Shown: positions 12,506 through 24,664 of the stretch, one piece after another
Position numbering within the stretch: position 1 is the stretch's first letter
Layout: each line of letters begins with the position of its first letter
Source: Monilinia fructicola
Taxonomy: Eukaryota; Ascomycota; Leotiomycetes; Helotiales; Sclerotiniaceae
Direction of reading: 5' to 3'
DNA length: 64,000 nt
NCBI GenBank assembly: GCA_008692225.1
Contig: VICG01000007.1
Span: 1,027,501-1,091,500 of the forward strand
Notes under the pieces: model-generated
The model's input: only the letters and a program-made list of their open reading frames with translations
What the model was told of the DNA's origin: nothing
Database searches by the model: none
Position numbers and translations under genes: made by a program

Positions 12506-12572
12506 TTGCACTTTCGGAAATGCGAACCATTCAATTTGCAAAGTGCAAAGTGTAAAGTGCAAAAAGTGCAAA
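12506..12572. repeat. Cluster of AAGTGCAA octamers
   Basis: One inverted copy (TTGCACTTTC at 12506-12515) and four direct copies at 12541, 12548 (variant AAGTGTAA), 12555 and 12564, overlapping or spaced 7-9 bp. The cluster ends about 165 bp upstream of the start codon at 12737, a usual promoter distance in fungi. Confidence 0.8.
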
Positions 12573-12736
12573 ACAGATTCGTATATCGATTGGCATTAAG
12601 TAGTACTTAATTCCTCATGATGTTGTGGACTCTTCGTCACAGTCGTGCTTCCAATGTGAAGAAAGTTCCTCGCAGTCAATAATATTTGCTGTTCTCTGCT
12701 CAAAACGATCAATTGAAGCTATCATAGTTCTCGAAA

Positions 12737-13452
12737 ATGGCCCCCAAGGCTTCGGGACACAGAGGTGATCTCCACCGTGATCGAACAAGGTATGTATCTT
12801 ATCAAGCTATTGCTTACATGACCTCGGTATTACTTCCATTCTTGTCTAACGAGGGAATCGAAGGTCTCGGACGATCAAAAATCAATATACTTCATCTCAT
12901 CAACCAAATGACTCTCCGTTGGAGAATTCTTGTTCTGCACGGCGCAACAATCAAGCAAAAACTCCAACTACTCATAATGATTCGCGGCCTCTAAACCCAC
13001 AAAACCTCCGTGAGCACACCGCAAACGAAGCACAACTCCCCCAAGATCCATACTACGCACGTACCATACGACAAGACGAGGCCCGGAATCTCCAAGACAG
13101 CTTTGATTCCTTAGGAGTAGACATCCCACCTGGTTTGTACCAAAACAAAACCTCGGGAATCTCCCAAAGTCAAACATATCCCTTCATGCCAACACAACAG
13201 AACTATACCCCAGATCAAGCATACTCAACCCAATACCTCGCCCCTGAAACCACAATCTCGTACACCGAGCAGGCCACGGATGATGATTATACGTGGGCTG
13301 AAACACGCGACGAGTACGAGAGCAATGGCCAAGGTGTCGTAGATCCGAACGTAAATCTAAACGGCGTGGGAGGTCAGTTTTCAGTATATCCATGCCAGAC
13401 TTCACGGTACTCTTATTCAGTCTATCAAATAGAAGCAGATCTGGCGCAATGA
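12737..13452 (+). CDS. Disordered hypothetical protein
   Basis: Exon 1 is 12737-12789 and exon 2 is 12864-13452, giving 213 residues. The 74-bp intron has a GTATGT donor, a TCTAAC branch point and a GAAG acceptor, and the splice keeps the frame (HRDR joined to SRTIKNQY). The product is polar and rich in Asn, Gln, Ser, Pro and Tyr, with Gln/Tyr-rich stretches (SQTYPFMPTQQNY, QAYSTQYLAPETT) and an acidic segment near residue 160. No domain is recognised. The last 25-30 codons are uncertain: a GTCAGT donor at about 13371 could start another intron, and a different frame stays open to 13616. Confidence 0.6.
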
Positions 13453-15959
13453 TTGTGGAACTCTGGAAAGGCAAATCCACACGTGACTCGTCGTCATGCT
13501 TATTATTGGGAGGTTGGATGCAAGAAATTACGCTTAAAGTGTTTGGGGGGAGGGGGCAAAAGCTGGACTTGGGTAACAGGGGCCAACCGATTAGTTGTTT
13601 GTGGGACACGTGGTAATGAATATCTGGTATAGGGCGTTCTAATGGAACATCATTTGAGATAGGAGGGTAAACGAAATAGTAGGCAGATATGAATACATCG
13701 AATGAATGGTAATGATGATGCATTTCTCAACTCCAGAAACTGTTGAGCCTGTCCTGGGTGCCATTTCGATAAAAGTGAAGTAGAAAAAGAGGCTGGCCAA
13801 GGTTAAGCATGAATGAAAGAAGTGATAAATGGCCAAATTAATTATACAGAACCAATTGGTTGCTATGCTCTTAGTGACCACGTCAAACAACAGTATTTAC
13901 GTGCTTCTTTTGCTCATGTGTCTCGATAATAATGTAGGTGCGCTTTGCAAACACCGTCGAGTACGTGTGTAATTGCAACTTTGCCTATCACACCACGTCC
14001 ACGGTGCCTCGTATCACGTTCATCGTAACTACATCGCATGTCGGCCGTCCATTAGGTAGCTGACTCATTTTCTCGGAACTGACAAATACCCATCATCCGA
14101 CCGAGCACGATGTCGAATCATTTTACTAATCATAGAACGAGGAGCAAACGTGCATCATCCATCCATCGACTGATTAGCAAAATCCAATGTCTGGCTAAGC
14201 CCCCTCCAAAGGCTCTACTGTACACCGATCATTGCTTGATTGCTCGCAAAATCAACACGTCCTGCGAGCCTGCAACCACGGGACATGCGAACGCGCAAAC
14301 CGACGGAAACGGTTATCGATCGGGATTCGGCGTGGCTTAATCGTCATCCTTGCAACTCGACCGCTTCACCGGGAGTTGAGCAAAAAGAGTCTAAACCTTA
14401 CGGAGGAGCAGGACGATTACTGGATGAACGAAATCAGACCGCTTCACTTGGGGGGTGAGGGGTTCATCCACCAACTCTAAAGGCAACGGAGCAGCGGATC
14501 AATTACGGGACGAATGAAACCCGATCTTTCCACCCGCTCAAAAGATATCTTCAAGTTTTCCTGTACTCTACTGTACTGTATCTGCATCAAGCTAAAAGAA
14601 GAAAACATGATTCCATCGCCAATCCGTTCATATCAAAAACTAAAAGGTGGGTATGGCGGGGTAACTTTATCCTTAGCGCCGAATCATTGGTTTCTTTTAT
14701 TCTTCTAAGCGCTTACCTAACTTAACCTGTGTTTTCAATCAAACTATCTCCCTCGCAAATGGTTTGTTAAATAATTACAAGACCTGACAAGAGTAAGAAA
14801 AATACTAGCAAGCGCCTTACGAGTCTCAACAAATCAACCAATTCTTCCCCAGAGCGCAACGCCGAAAATAACATTTTCATGAAGAAACTTCCTGAACCTC
14901 TCGAATCTTCAATTTCATTGTTCCAGAAGGCGCTGAAGAATTAGAAATGCGGCCGACTATCGTTGTAGTTCTTTTCAAAAAAGGGGGAGCACCAATTGCA
15001 AGATGACAATGCACCACCTGTTGATTTTCATTAACTTAACTCCAAAGCATTGCAGAGCGTAAATGATGGGATGATCCAATGTACACTCAAAACGAACTAC
15101 TCCTTGAAAGCGCCAATAATGGCAGGTTGCAGTAGTAATCGGTAAGGCAAAACTGCCATTTGATTTGAAGTCGTTTTATCGAGCATTTGGTCTATAAGCC
15201 GTTCTACTCCGGGAATTTACCAAGGGCCGAAGATATGGTTGAATGTTCATGTTGAAGATTGGGTTATACTACGGGCTATACCACGCCGCACAAGTGCCGG
15301 CGTATCCAACACCATGTGATATGAAATCCTTTTAAAGGGATGCATATCATTCCTTTACCGGTGAAGTAGATAGATTGCACGCAATATATTTTTCTGCAAA
15401 AAGGCAGGTACGTGGGGTTCTACTACTGTAATCTGTGGGGGCAGCACTCCGTGTTCACAACTCCACCCACAAAGATAATTCAACTTTCACTATCTCCAAA
15501 CTCCCACTTTTCTGTATCGAGCGCCAATTTGTATCTCAGCGCATAGAAGTGTCTTCATTATACAATATGCATCTTGCACAATTGGGTGAATCATTTTCAT
15601 TGTTACCATTACTTACTGGAGTTTGTCAATTTTGAAGATTTTAGCCGCCGAGTGGAGGCGGTTACACCTCCATATCTCCAGCAACAGATTCCAGTAATCT
15701 TCAATTGCCATGTTTTCATGCACGTCATGTATGGCACCCCTTGAGACCATGAGCGCGCTTCTCCGCTGTCGTGATTGAACCTATCAACAAAATAATATCG
15801 CATCAATATCAGATGCACTAAAGGCCAATGTTTTTGACCGCTTAGAGGTTGAGGAAAATAAATATCTCTCTCAGCTGCTCTTCGGATTAAACATAAAGAT
15901 TCCAAACATTAAGGATTAACAATACAAACTGTGCTTTCGACCAGAAATCATTCACAATC
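13453..15959. other. Intergenic, no confident gene
   Basis: Frames are short. A plus-strand segment at about 14110-14460 has open frames in two phases with fairly complex composition (for example GGAGRLLDERNQTASLGG), and might be a small unmodelled or decayed gene. An imperfect tandem duplication within it is listed separately. From 14700 to 15950 I see nothing recognisable. Confidence 0.4.
14389..14532. repeat. Imperfect direct repeat, two units of about 58 bp
   Basis: The unit starting TCTAAACCTTACGGAGGAGC at 14389 is echoed at about 14476 by TCTAAAGGCAACGGAGCAGC. Both continue with an ATTAC..GGA(T/C)GAA..GAAA core and end in CTTCAC or TTCCAC. I estimate roughly two-thirds identity by eye. 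The start-to-start distance is about 87 bp, a multiple of three, so the duplication could predate coding loss. Confidence 0.5.
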
Positions 15960-16488
15960 ATGCAGAACACATTCGAAGATCACAAGATTGAAATTAGACA
16001 TTTGTTCTTGTCAGAACACTTGACCGTATCCGCAATTCAGGAGATTATGAGGAAGAAATACAGCTTCAACGCATCGTGAGTACACCCAGTGATGCGGTAC
16101 GGGCAAAAGCTGATAGTTTTACAGAATATCGGCCTACAAAACGAAACTTGCAGAATGGAACATGTTTATCCCACTCTCGAACAGCGGGAGAATCACAAAG
16201 CATCAACACCTTTTGGGCAACAGAAAGCGAACTGAGCGTATCTACGATATCTCAAGAGTCATTTCACGCTCTGTTCCCTTAACACCTCCGTCGAGTCCTC
16301 CGGTTTTGAAACATCAAAATGGAACTGTTCGCGTCAAACAAGAACGCGCCGCTCCTTGTTCAATATCTTTGATCATCCACTCGGATCATAAAAAATCAGG
16401 GGAGTCATTCTATCAGGATGAATATATCATCATCTTGGCAGAGCTTCGCGGGAGACTTAGAGCCGCACTTGGCCGGGCTACAGGTTGA
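15960..16488 (+). CDS. Small Clr5-domain protein (159 aa)
   Basis: Exon 1 is 15960-16075 and exon 2 is 16125-16488. The 49-bp intron (GTGAGT..TTACAG) interrupts the Clr5 domain at the same place and phase (phase 2, after F-x-A in the domain) as in the gene at 10315-11692, which supports both models. The N-terminus reads FEDHKIEIRHLFLSEHLTV, then IQEIMRKKYSFNAS joined to ISAYKTKLAEWNMF. After the roughly 55-residue domain comes a basic Ser/Pro-rich linker (PLTPPSSPPVL) and a short tail. Far shorter than usual Clr5 proteins, so it may be a truncated paralogue or a minimal DNA-binding form. Function is unknown. Confidence 0.7.
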
Positions 16489-16879
16489 AAATTACATCGA
16501 GCATATAAGAAATAATCACAACAAGCCATGCGTTTATCGCAGTCTGAGCCAAGAATAGGTGTTGGAGAAACTTGTGGGGAATAAATGCAAGTGCGCAGAA
16601 GTACGGGATAGCAGAAGAAAGGCAAACTCTTCCATCAAGAAGATTGAAAGTAAGGGCGGATTCATTGTGAGGAGCAGAATACAGCAAGGCGAGACAGTGA
16701 TGTGGTGATCAGATAGACGGTTGGGGATATCATTTTAGCTCGTAGCTCTTAGTCCAGGGCTTGTCTAACCAGATACCTCCTCATCAGAGGACTTCAGATA
16801 CCTTCTCAGTGGGGGACTTCATTTCCAGCTAGACAGTCTCGAACTCTTCGTGGAGAAACATTTCTAAAATGGAAACCAT
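16489..16879. other. Short convergent intergenic region
   Basis: The region holds the 3' flanks of the small Clr5 gene and of the homoisocitrate dehydrogenase gene. Nothing else is recognised. Confidence 0.5.
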
Positions 16880-18047
<1,168 letters not shown>

Positions 18048-19486
18048 AATTGTTGACTTGATTTGCTTTGACCAAACTTTGAATCGTGTTGATGGAGTTG
18101 GTGCGGATGGTGGGATTTCAAAAGTTAGCTCTTGTTGCGAGATCGGTCTCCAATTTTCCACAGATCTCGGAATAACTGTTTTTCCGAGGATTTACACTCT
18201 CGGCTCATCTTTCCACAGTACAGCACAGAGTATGTAACATAAGGTTAAGGTTACCGTGGAAAGACGTGGAGTTCCAAGTTTCTCTCATACAGCAAGGAAG
18301 TACATGGACTCCGTACAGTAAGAACTTAGAACTTAGAAGGGAGTTAGAGTCACACAATGATGTGATGCATCTTCAAACTTCAAACTAATGTATGCACTAG
18401 ATGGGTATTAGATAGGCACGAGGTAGGCACTAGAAGGCGGTACCTAGTAGTTATCAATATATGAGTATCCCATATGGATGTGTCTTTGGGAATGATGTAC
18501 TCGAGCAAATGTTTCCCCTTTCTTTCAATCTCACCTAGTAACTAATTACTACGTAGATACTGCTCAAGCTGGACAGACTACATAAATAATGCATTGGTTC
18601 TGATTATATTCTTGTACTATTTATGTATAATCATCAAGTATCTAAATATCAATAGATCATCTATCGATGTATCTTTTGTAAAATCTACACTCGAGTCAAT
18701 GTTTCCCCTTTCTTTCTGTCTTACCTACCACACACCTACCGACTACATATCTACGACCTACCTCCTACCTCCTGCCTACTGCCCACAGCTCAGACTATAC
18801 AGGTGATTAGTTAGGTCAGTATTCTCACACCACCTATGTATGGTAATTGGGTACCTACCTAGTAGGTATCACCGTTGCCGGGTATCGTATCTATCTTCGG
18901 ACTATCACCTCATGATCTGTTGTACCTGAGTACAAGATACTGCTGGTATGGATACTAGGTAGGTAGGCAGGTAGGTCGATGGATGATACCTGCTCATTTA
19001 AGGTTAGGTTATCGGTAGTCATTACTCATTACTCATTACTTATTGCTCGATATATGCAACAGTACGATTAGTTCTCTCCAGGGCTGTGGCTTCTACTCTT
19101 CTAGAAATCAATGTGATTGCTCATAACATTCAGATATCACGATTGTTGTTATTATTGCTACTAGTAGCATTATCATCACCATCATTGATATTCCTTCCTT
19201 TTTTGTCCTTCGAGGTTACCTAGCTGTAGCTGTAGCTGTAGCTGTACGGTCCATGCCATCAATCCCCTTCCTCTCTCTCTCAAACCAATCCCATCCATCC
19301 CCCGGGGCCATTCATCGAATGCAATGTTTCACTTCGCTTCGAGATCCAATTAGAAAGAGGTCCAAGCTAATTAACTAACTTACCCGTGGACCTACCTAGG
19401 TATCTAATACTGTACGGAGTACTTGTTTAACTTGTTAATTACTACTTCCACCATGACCTGGTATCTCCAATCCTGCTATGACCCAA

Positions 19487-19556
19487 TCACCCAGTCGCCC
19501 AGTCACCCAGTCACCCAGTCACCCAGTCACCCAATCACCCAATGAACCAACCCAAT
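19487..19556. repeat. 8-bp tandem repeat (CCCAGTCA)n
   Basis: About seven copies of CCCAGTCA with CCCAATCA and CCCAGTCG variants at the ends. Confidence 0.85.
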
Positions 19557-20146
19557 GACCGATCGCCCGACCGTCCGAGAGGAAATTAGATCGAAAATTT
19601 ATAAAAATCATGCTCCGTACATATAAATTATATAGATTACATAATCACGTTATAATTCTATACCTAAGACAGCCTTATTTGATCCTAGGCAGCCCGTGGA
19701 CCTCCACTACCCGTCCGGATCTTTTGTGCCTGGGTGTATAAACGGTACCACCCCTATTTTTCAACTTTTCTGCTACCCGGACTCCTCTGCGACTTTTCTA
19801 CTTTCCCCCCTCCACCCCCCATCTGCAATTGTAAAGCCATCCATGAATCCATCCATTGGAAAATATTGTTGACGAGACGAGAAGTTCCATAGTTCTATCT
19901 GACCCCCTGCATAATAAGACCTTGTGACATTTATTCGAGACATGGAATGTAGGACCGTTTTATTCAAAAAGCCCTTCCTCTCTTCATATCTTGAGAACAG
20001 ACTGGTTCATCTAACTTTCTTCTAATAATACAACACAACACAAGACAATACGTATAGTCCTAGTGTTGCTTTTGTCTGCCTCTACAGCCCAAGATCATAC
20101 CAAAGCCATCCCCCGAAAACCTTGTCGCGTGTTACTGTGGCTTTTT

Positions 20147-20340
20147 CTATTCATTCATTCATTCATTCACCCATTCATTCACCCATTCATTCAATCCTAC
20201 AATCGAATCCCCTTACCTTGAACCAGAACCAGAACCAGAACCAGAACCGGAACAAGGACAAGGACAAGGACAAGTGCAAGGACAAGTACAAGGACAAGTA
20301 CAACTACAACTACAACTACAACTACAACTACAACTACAAG
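20147..20340. repeat. Compound repeat: CATT, CCAGAA, GGACAA, CTACAA blocks
   Basis: Successive simple-sequence blocks: CATT with CATTCACC variants (20147-20195), then hexamers CCAGAA (about 20223-20250), GGACAA/GTACAA (about 20252-20305) and CTACAA (about 20308-20340). The hexamer blocks keep the same period and register, so they look derived from one ancestral hexamer. Confidence 0.85.
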
Positions 20341-20661
20341 TACGTATCTGCGTACGGCAGATGTAATAGAAACTGCAGCTGGCCTCAAATGCCTTATTCG
20401 ATTCACCACTTGACCTGACTTGACCAGCGAAGATTCAATCCTTGATAATCCATCTCCCTTTTCTTTCTAATTTTAAATACCTGGGGGAAACTCAATTGGA
20501 TAACTGTTGTTCCCTCCACAAAATTGGCAGATCGCTGCAACTAGTTTGTGGCCAATTACTTCATACTGGAGCAATACCAGTAGCTCTTTCCGCCTTGGTT
20601 ATATCGATTTGACTTTCACCGCACAAATTCAAGAGCCATCGGCTCTATAAAACTCGTCAAC

Positions 20662-23007
20662 ATGTCTAACATCAAAAACCTTCGTGCAATGTTTGAACAG
20701 AACAACAAGGAGACCTCAGTATCACCACCAGAAAGAGGTCGCTCGCCGGGAGACAACATATGTAAGTAACGAAGCCCGCATCCATCGGCTTGTGTGCTAA
20801 TGATTCTTTTAGTGTTTTCACCAGGAAGTAGTACAACGCCACCTAGACCACTATCGAAAGTCAGAACAAGTTTCGTAACTGTCGAACGAGGCGCACAACA
20901 AGCTGGTCAGGCAATACAACTGGGTCTCAAGAGACAAGATAGCAATAGTGAACCCAATATGGCAGCAAGTAGCAGTATGGCAAGGAGGAGGACGAGCTTT
21001 AGTCTGGACGAGCAAAATCACCCCAAAGAAACTGCAGAAAGAAAGGAGTCGATTTCACAAGAGTTTGAGGCAAGAAAGGCCAGCATTATGGTTGATGAGC
21101 TCATTCCAGAATCTGCCCTGGCAGAGACTCCCGCTTTTGATGTGAGCAAACAGCTTGGGGACCCGGAACCTGTAAAGGGTCCAATTCCTGAACGTGGCAG
21201 GGAATTGGCAAAACCAGCAGAAATTAAGGAAAATCCGAAGAAATCTGAGGATGAGTCGAAAACGCCAGATGCAAGCAGTCCGACGGTGGGAACGAGCAAA
21301 AGTCCCACCTCGAAAACAAACAGTTCTGCACGAGCATCTCCTACAAATAGTGCTCCGAAGGTCACTACAACTGCGAAGAATTCAGACAAAGCTACAAGAA
21401 CCAAGTCTGCTACACGGCCTGCCCCTATATCTACAACCAAATTATCATCAGCTGCTCCTAAGCCATCCCCAAGAACAACATCACCTTCAAAGTCTTCCAG
21501 GCCAGCTCCAAAGACCCCGACAACGCCCACCGGAAGTCTTGGTGATGGCAAAAGCTTAAAGAGCAAAACCCCCGAGAGAAAACCTGCGATTCCAGCCAAG
21601 ACACCGGAGAAGAAACCAGCCAAGAAGACCAGTAACACCTCACTAGCCCCCTCAGGTGGTGCGAGAGCTTCAAGCAAGCCTAGGTCTGCTAGTCGACCAG
21701 CCGCCAAGACCAGAAATCCGCCATCACCTCCACAGAGTGGATCCAGCAAGCCCAAGCCTAGATCACCCACAAGACCGGTACAGCTTCCAGCTTCACTTCT
21801 AGCTCCCACAGCTTCTTCCGGTTCAAAGGGCGTTACCTCAACACCACCGACTCGACAAACGCACAGTCGTGCATCTGGTGCCATTAAATCTGAAGGTGCA
21901 CCACGTTCGCAAAGCCGTGCCGGCACTAGTAACGCACCCAAGTCCAACCCGCCAAAGGCATCGCACCCACCCGTATCACGGAGTGCCGCTCCATTGAAGA
22001 AGGGAGCCACTAGACCATCACTCGGACCACCCTCAACATTGCAAAAAAAGAGTTCCACAGGCAATCTACCTCCTGTATCCGCTCCATTGGCCGATGACGG
22101 GTTTTTGTCCCGCATGATGAGACCTACAGCTTCTTCTGCCTCCAAAACAGCCGAGAAATCCCCACCAAGGCGGTCACTATCAACAAAACGACCATCCAGC
22201 AGCCTTGGACACTCAAAGGTTCATGATACAAAGACTGCATCTCATGCAGTTCAGAAAGCGACCAGACCTACCGCAACTAAAGCAGCAGCTTCAAAATCTG
22301 CACCTTTAGCTGCAAAGACTAGTGCTAAGACGGTGCCCAAGAAGAAGTCGGAAGAATTGCCTAAGCAAGCAATCAAGGAGCAACCAAAGGAGGTTAAGGA
22401 GGCACCAAAGGAAGAGCCAACTGCTGCCAAGGTTGAAGCCATTCCTGTGGTTGGAGATGCGACAACTGAACATACCGAAGTTACGCCTGAAGTAGAGGAG
22501 GCAAAGTCTACTGATGTTTCAGTGGAGAAAGAGATCGAGGCCCCTGCTGCTCAGACCGATTCTCCCGTTATGGAAGAGCCAAGTAAGAAGGTTGAGGTCC
22601 CAGAGGCTGTGGTCCCAGAAGTTGCAGCCCCAGCCGAGGCGGCTCCAGTTGAGGCTGCCCCTGTTGAGGCTGTCCCTGTTGAGGCTGTCCCTGTTGAGGC
22701 TGCCCCTGTTGAGGAAGCTCCCGTTGAGGAAACACCCGTTGAGGCGGCTAAGGAGGCTCATGTTGAGCCAGTTGAGCCAGTTGCACCGGCCACCGAAGAA
22801 CCCGAAATCGAGAAAGCCCCATCCAGCGAAGAGCCTGAAGCCGAGGAGAATGTTATCCGCGGCGTACCATCTTCTGAAGAACCAGGCAAGATTGATACCC
22901 CTCCCACACCAGTCGTGGAAGAAGACGAGGACCCCGAGGATGCTGCCGCCAGAGCCGAAATTGCCAGGATCAATGCTGAGATGATGGCGGCTTTGAAAGA
23001 TGAGTAG
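20662..23007 (+). CDS. Long disordered Pro/Ser/Lys/Ala-rich protein
   Basis: Exon 1 is 20662-20761 and exon 2 is 20813-23007, giving 764 residues. The 51-bp intron runs GTAAGT..TTTTAG with GCTAAT as branch point. The N-terminus (SNIKNLRAMFEQ, then SPPERGRSPG, PRPLSKVRTSFV) is a short motif block I recall from an uncharacterised filamentous-fungal family; the rest is low complexity. Residues about 130-560 are very rich in Ser, Pro, Lys, Thr and Ala (basic). Residues about 560-735 turn acidic and Ala/Glu/Val/Pro-rich, with a tandem VEAAPVEA/VEAVPVEA run at 22630-22745. The end is a short charged helix, DAAARAEIARINAEM. The basic-then-acidic charge segregation suggests a scaffold or cytoskeleton-associated role, but that is speculation. 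An A-rich AATAAA-like stretch at about 23190-23208 could serve in 3' end formation. Confidence 0.8.
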
Positions 23008-24664
23008 AGCAATTGTTTGGAGATGTGCGTTTGGAGGGTTGTATGCATGGCTTGATATCGGAATATTATGCATTAGCCGGTGTTTGCCTTAGTTGCGATG
23101 TTTGTAGGATCGGCTTCGACTTTGTTAATAGCAGACATTATAGGGGTGAAGGATAGGTTTACAGCGCAGAATATGGAGATATCAATTTGAAAAAAATAAA
23201 AATAAAAATTTGGCAACATTAATCTTGCTTGACTGGGATGTGTCTCGAGGTGTGTGATTCATAATTTGTTTGCGTCCCGGCAAAGGCAAATGTTATTCGA
23301 TGAGAGCAAGTTCGAATCCCTCCCTTCTGCATCATCCATCATGTTTAAAGCGGTCCTCCCCGGCTAGAAGCTCCAAGATGAAAATGTTGCAGTCTCCAAA
23401 AATCTACCACACATCTGACTTGAAATCTGATACAGCATCCATCTCCCATCCATCCATCCATCCATCCATCCATCCATCCATCCATCGTTCAGTCAATTGC
23501 CCCTCCCCCCCTCCTCTCTCTCTTTACAAAAATATCCCCACACTTACAGCCACTCACTGACCCACTCAGTTCACCCACCCATCATTATGGTTCCCCTCCC
23601 CAGCCCGGAGGAACGCAGAATGTTCATTGCTGCTGAGGTTGTAGATGCTGAGGTTGTAGATGCTGAGGGAGGTCAAGGAGGAGATGAAGGAGACGACGAT
23701 GATACTCGTCCCCATGTGCGTTTACACATGATCTACTCTGCGGGACCGCAGATTTTGAGCTTGGAATTTGTTATTGGTGGGTGGGCTTGGGTTGAGGAGG
23801 GTGAGGGGCATGGGCATGGGCATGGGCATGGGCATAGAAGTCGGTTGGGTTAGTTAGGGTGGGGAGTGCGGGAGATGAAGGAAGGGAAGGGAAGGGAAGG
23901 GAAGGGAGAGGGGACGTGCTGGAGAGGGATGCCTGGGAGGGATGCAGAGTCTTGGGTTAGAGTGAGTGGGTTTGGCGGGGCCCTCTTTGCTTGCTTCTTG
24001 GAAATCCATGGATATTGGGACAACGTGCGTTCTATACCCGCGCACGAGGATTGAACGTGGATATGGCACGATGGATTTTGTAGACACGGTAGTCACGATA
24101 GTCAAATGAAAGGAATCAACACGTCGAGTATTGGCACGACAAGTAATCAGTCAAAAAAGACCGTGATGTAACTGCAGAGTGTTGTATAGTATAGTCTGTA
24201 GGCCAACCAAACTCTCCCATTTCGTCCTCCGCCAGCCATCTTGTCCTATCCAATCTTCCAAGATATCAATCCAATCTAAATCGAACTCCCCTCTCCAATT
24301 AGATTTACCCGCCATTTCCATAGCCCTTGCTTGCTACTCATCTGCATTTATATACAACAAGTGTGCATTACATTGCATTTAATGCCCAACAGCAGCTCAG
24401 GCTGAAACAAAACAAACAGGCAATCAACCACCTGACCCCAAAACAACCTACATGAACGCCATGCTCAATTCAAAGATATATGTAATGACTATTACAGGAA
24501 AGAAATGGGTATAGAAAAGATTGCTTGCATGCGAAAGGTAAAAGGTAAGTTTGAGAAGGGTTGTATATGTGTGGGAAGTTGCAAGATTCAACCTTAAGTG
24601 TATAGGTATGTGATTATTCAAGGTTCATTATTCGTATCAGATCTCGTCTCCTCCTATAGAAAGC
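23008..24664. other. Intergenic with microsatellites and one small open frame
   Basis: Contains CATC repeats (about 23449-23487), GGGCAT repeats (23805-23835) and GGGAA repeats (23880-23905). A plus-strand open frame from Met 23587 to 23853 (88 residues, starting MVPLPSPEERRMFIAAEV) includes a direct AEVVDAEVVDAE repeat, and its end is encoded by the GGGCAT repeat (Gly-His run). It is not recognised and has low support as a gene. Confidence 0.4.

Larger units (their letters stand above)
11693..12736. promoter_or_regulatory. Divergent intergenic region with AAGTGCAA motif cluster
   Basis: The region lies between the Clr5 gene (minus) and a hypothetical gene (plus). A minus-strand open frame at 12043-11705 (about 110 codons, beginning MARNTANASHRGG after a first Met) is not recognised. 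The notable content is the motif AAGTGCAA in a palindrome and in a direct-repeat cluster, given as separate entries. Shared regulation of the two flanking genes is possible but unproven. Confidence 0.4.
18048..20661. other. Long divergent intergenic region with simple repeats
   Basis: 2.6 kb between homoisocitrate dehydrogenase (minus) and the disordered-protein gene (plus). It contains GTAGGTAGG-type repeats near 18770-18980, AGCTGT repeats at about 19223-19245, TACGGAGTA and TACCTAGGTA motif copies, and the minisatellites listed separately. No gene is recognised. C/T-rich tracts just upstream of 20662 are typical of a fungal promoter. Confidence 0.5.

Noticed and set aside
20197..20409. Minus-strand frame with long Val/Leu runs (membrane-like)
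   Set aside because: It is the translation of the compound hexamer repeats.
21018..22145. 375-codon minus-strand frame opposite the disordered-protein gene
   Set aside because: Antisense shadow created by the Ser/Pro/Lys-rich codon bias of the sense gene; composition is Gly/Leu/Ala-rich without domains.
23300..23325. tRNA B-box-like GTTCGAATCC
   Set aside because: The bases on each side do not form a T stem, and no A box, anticodon stem or acceptor pairing is found upstream.
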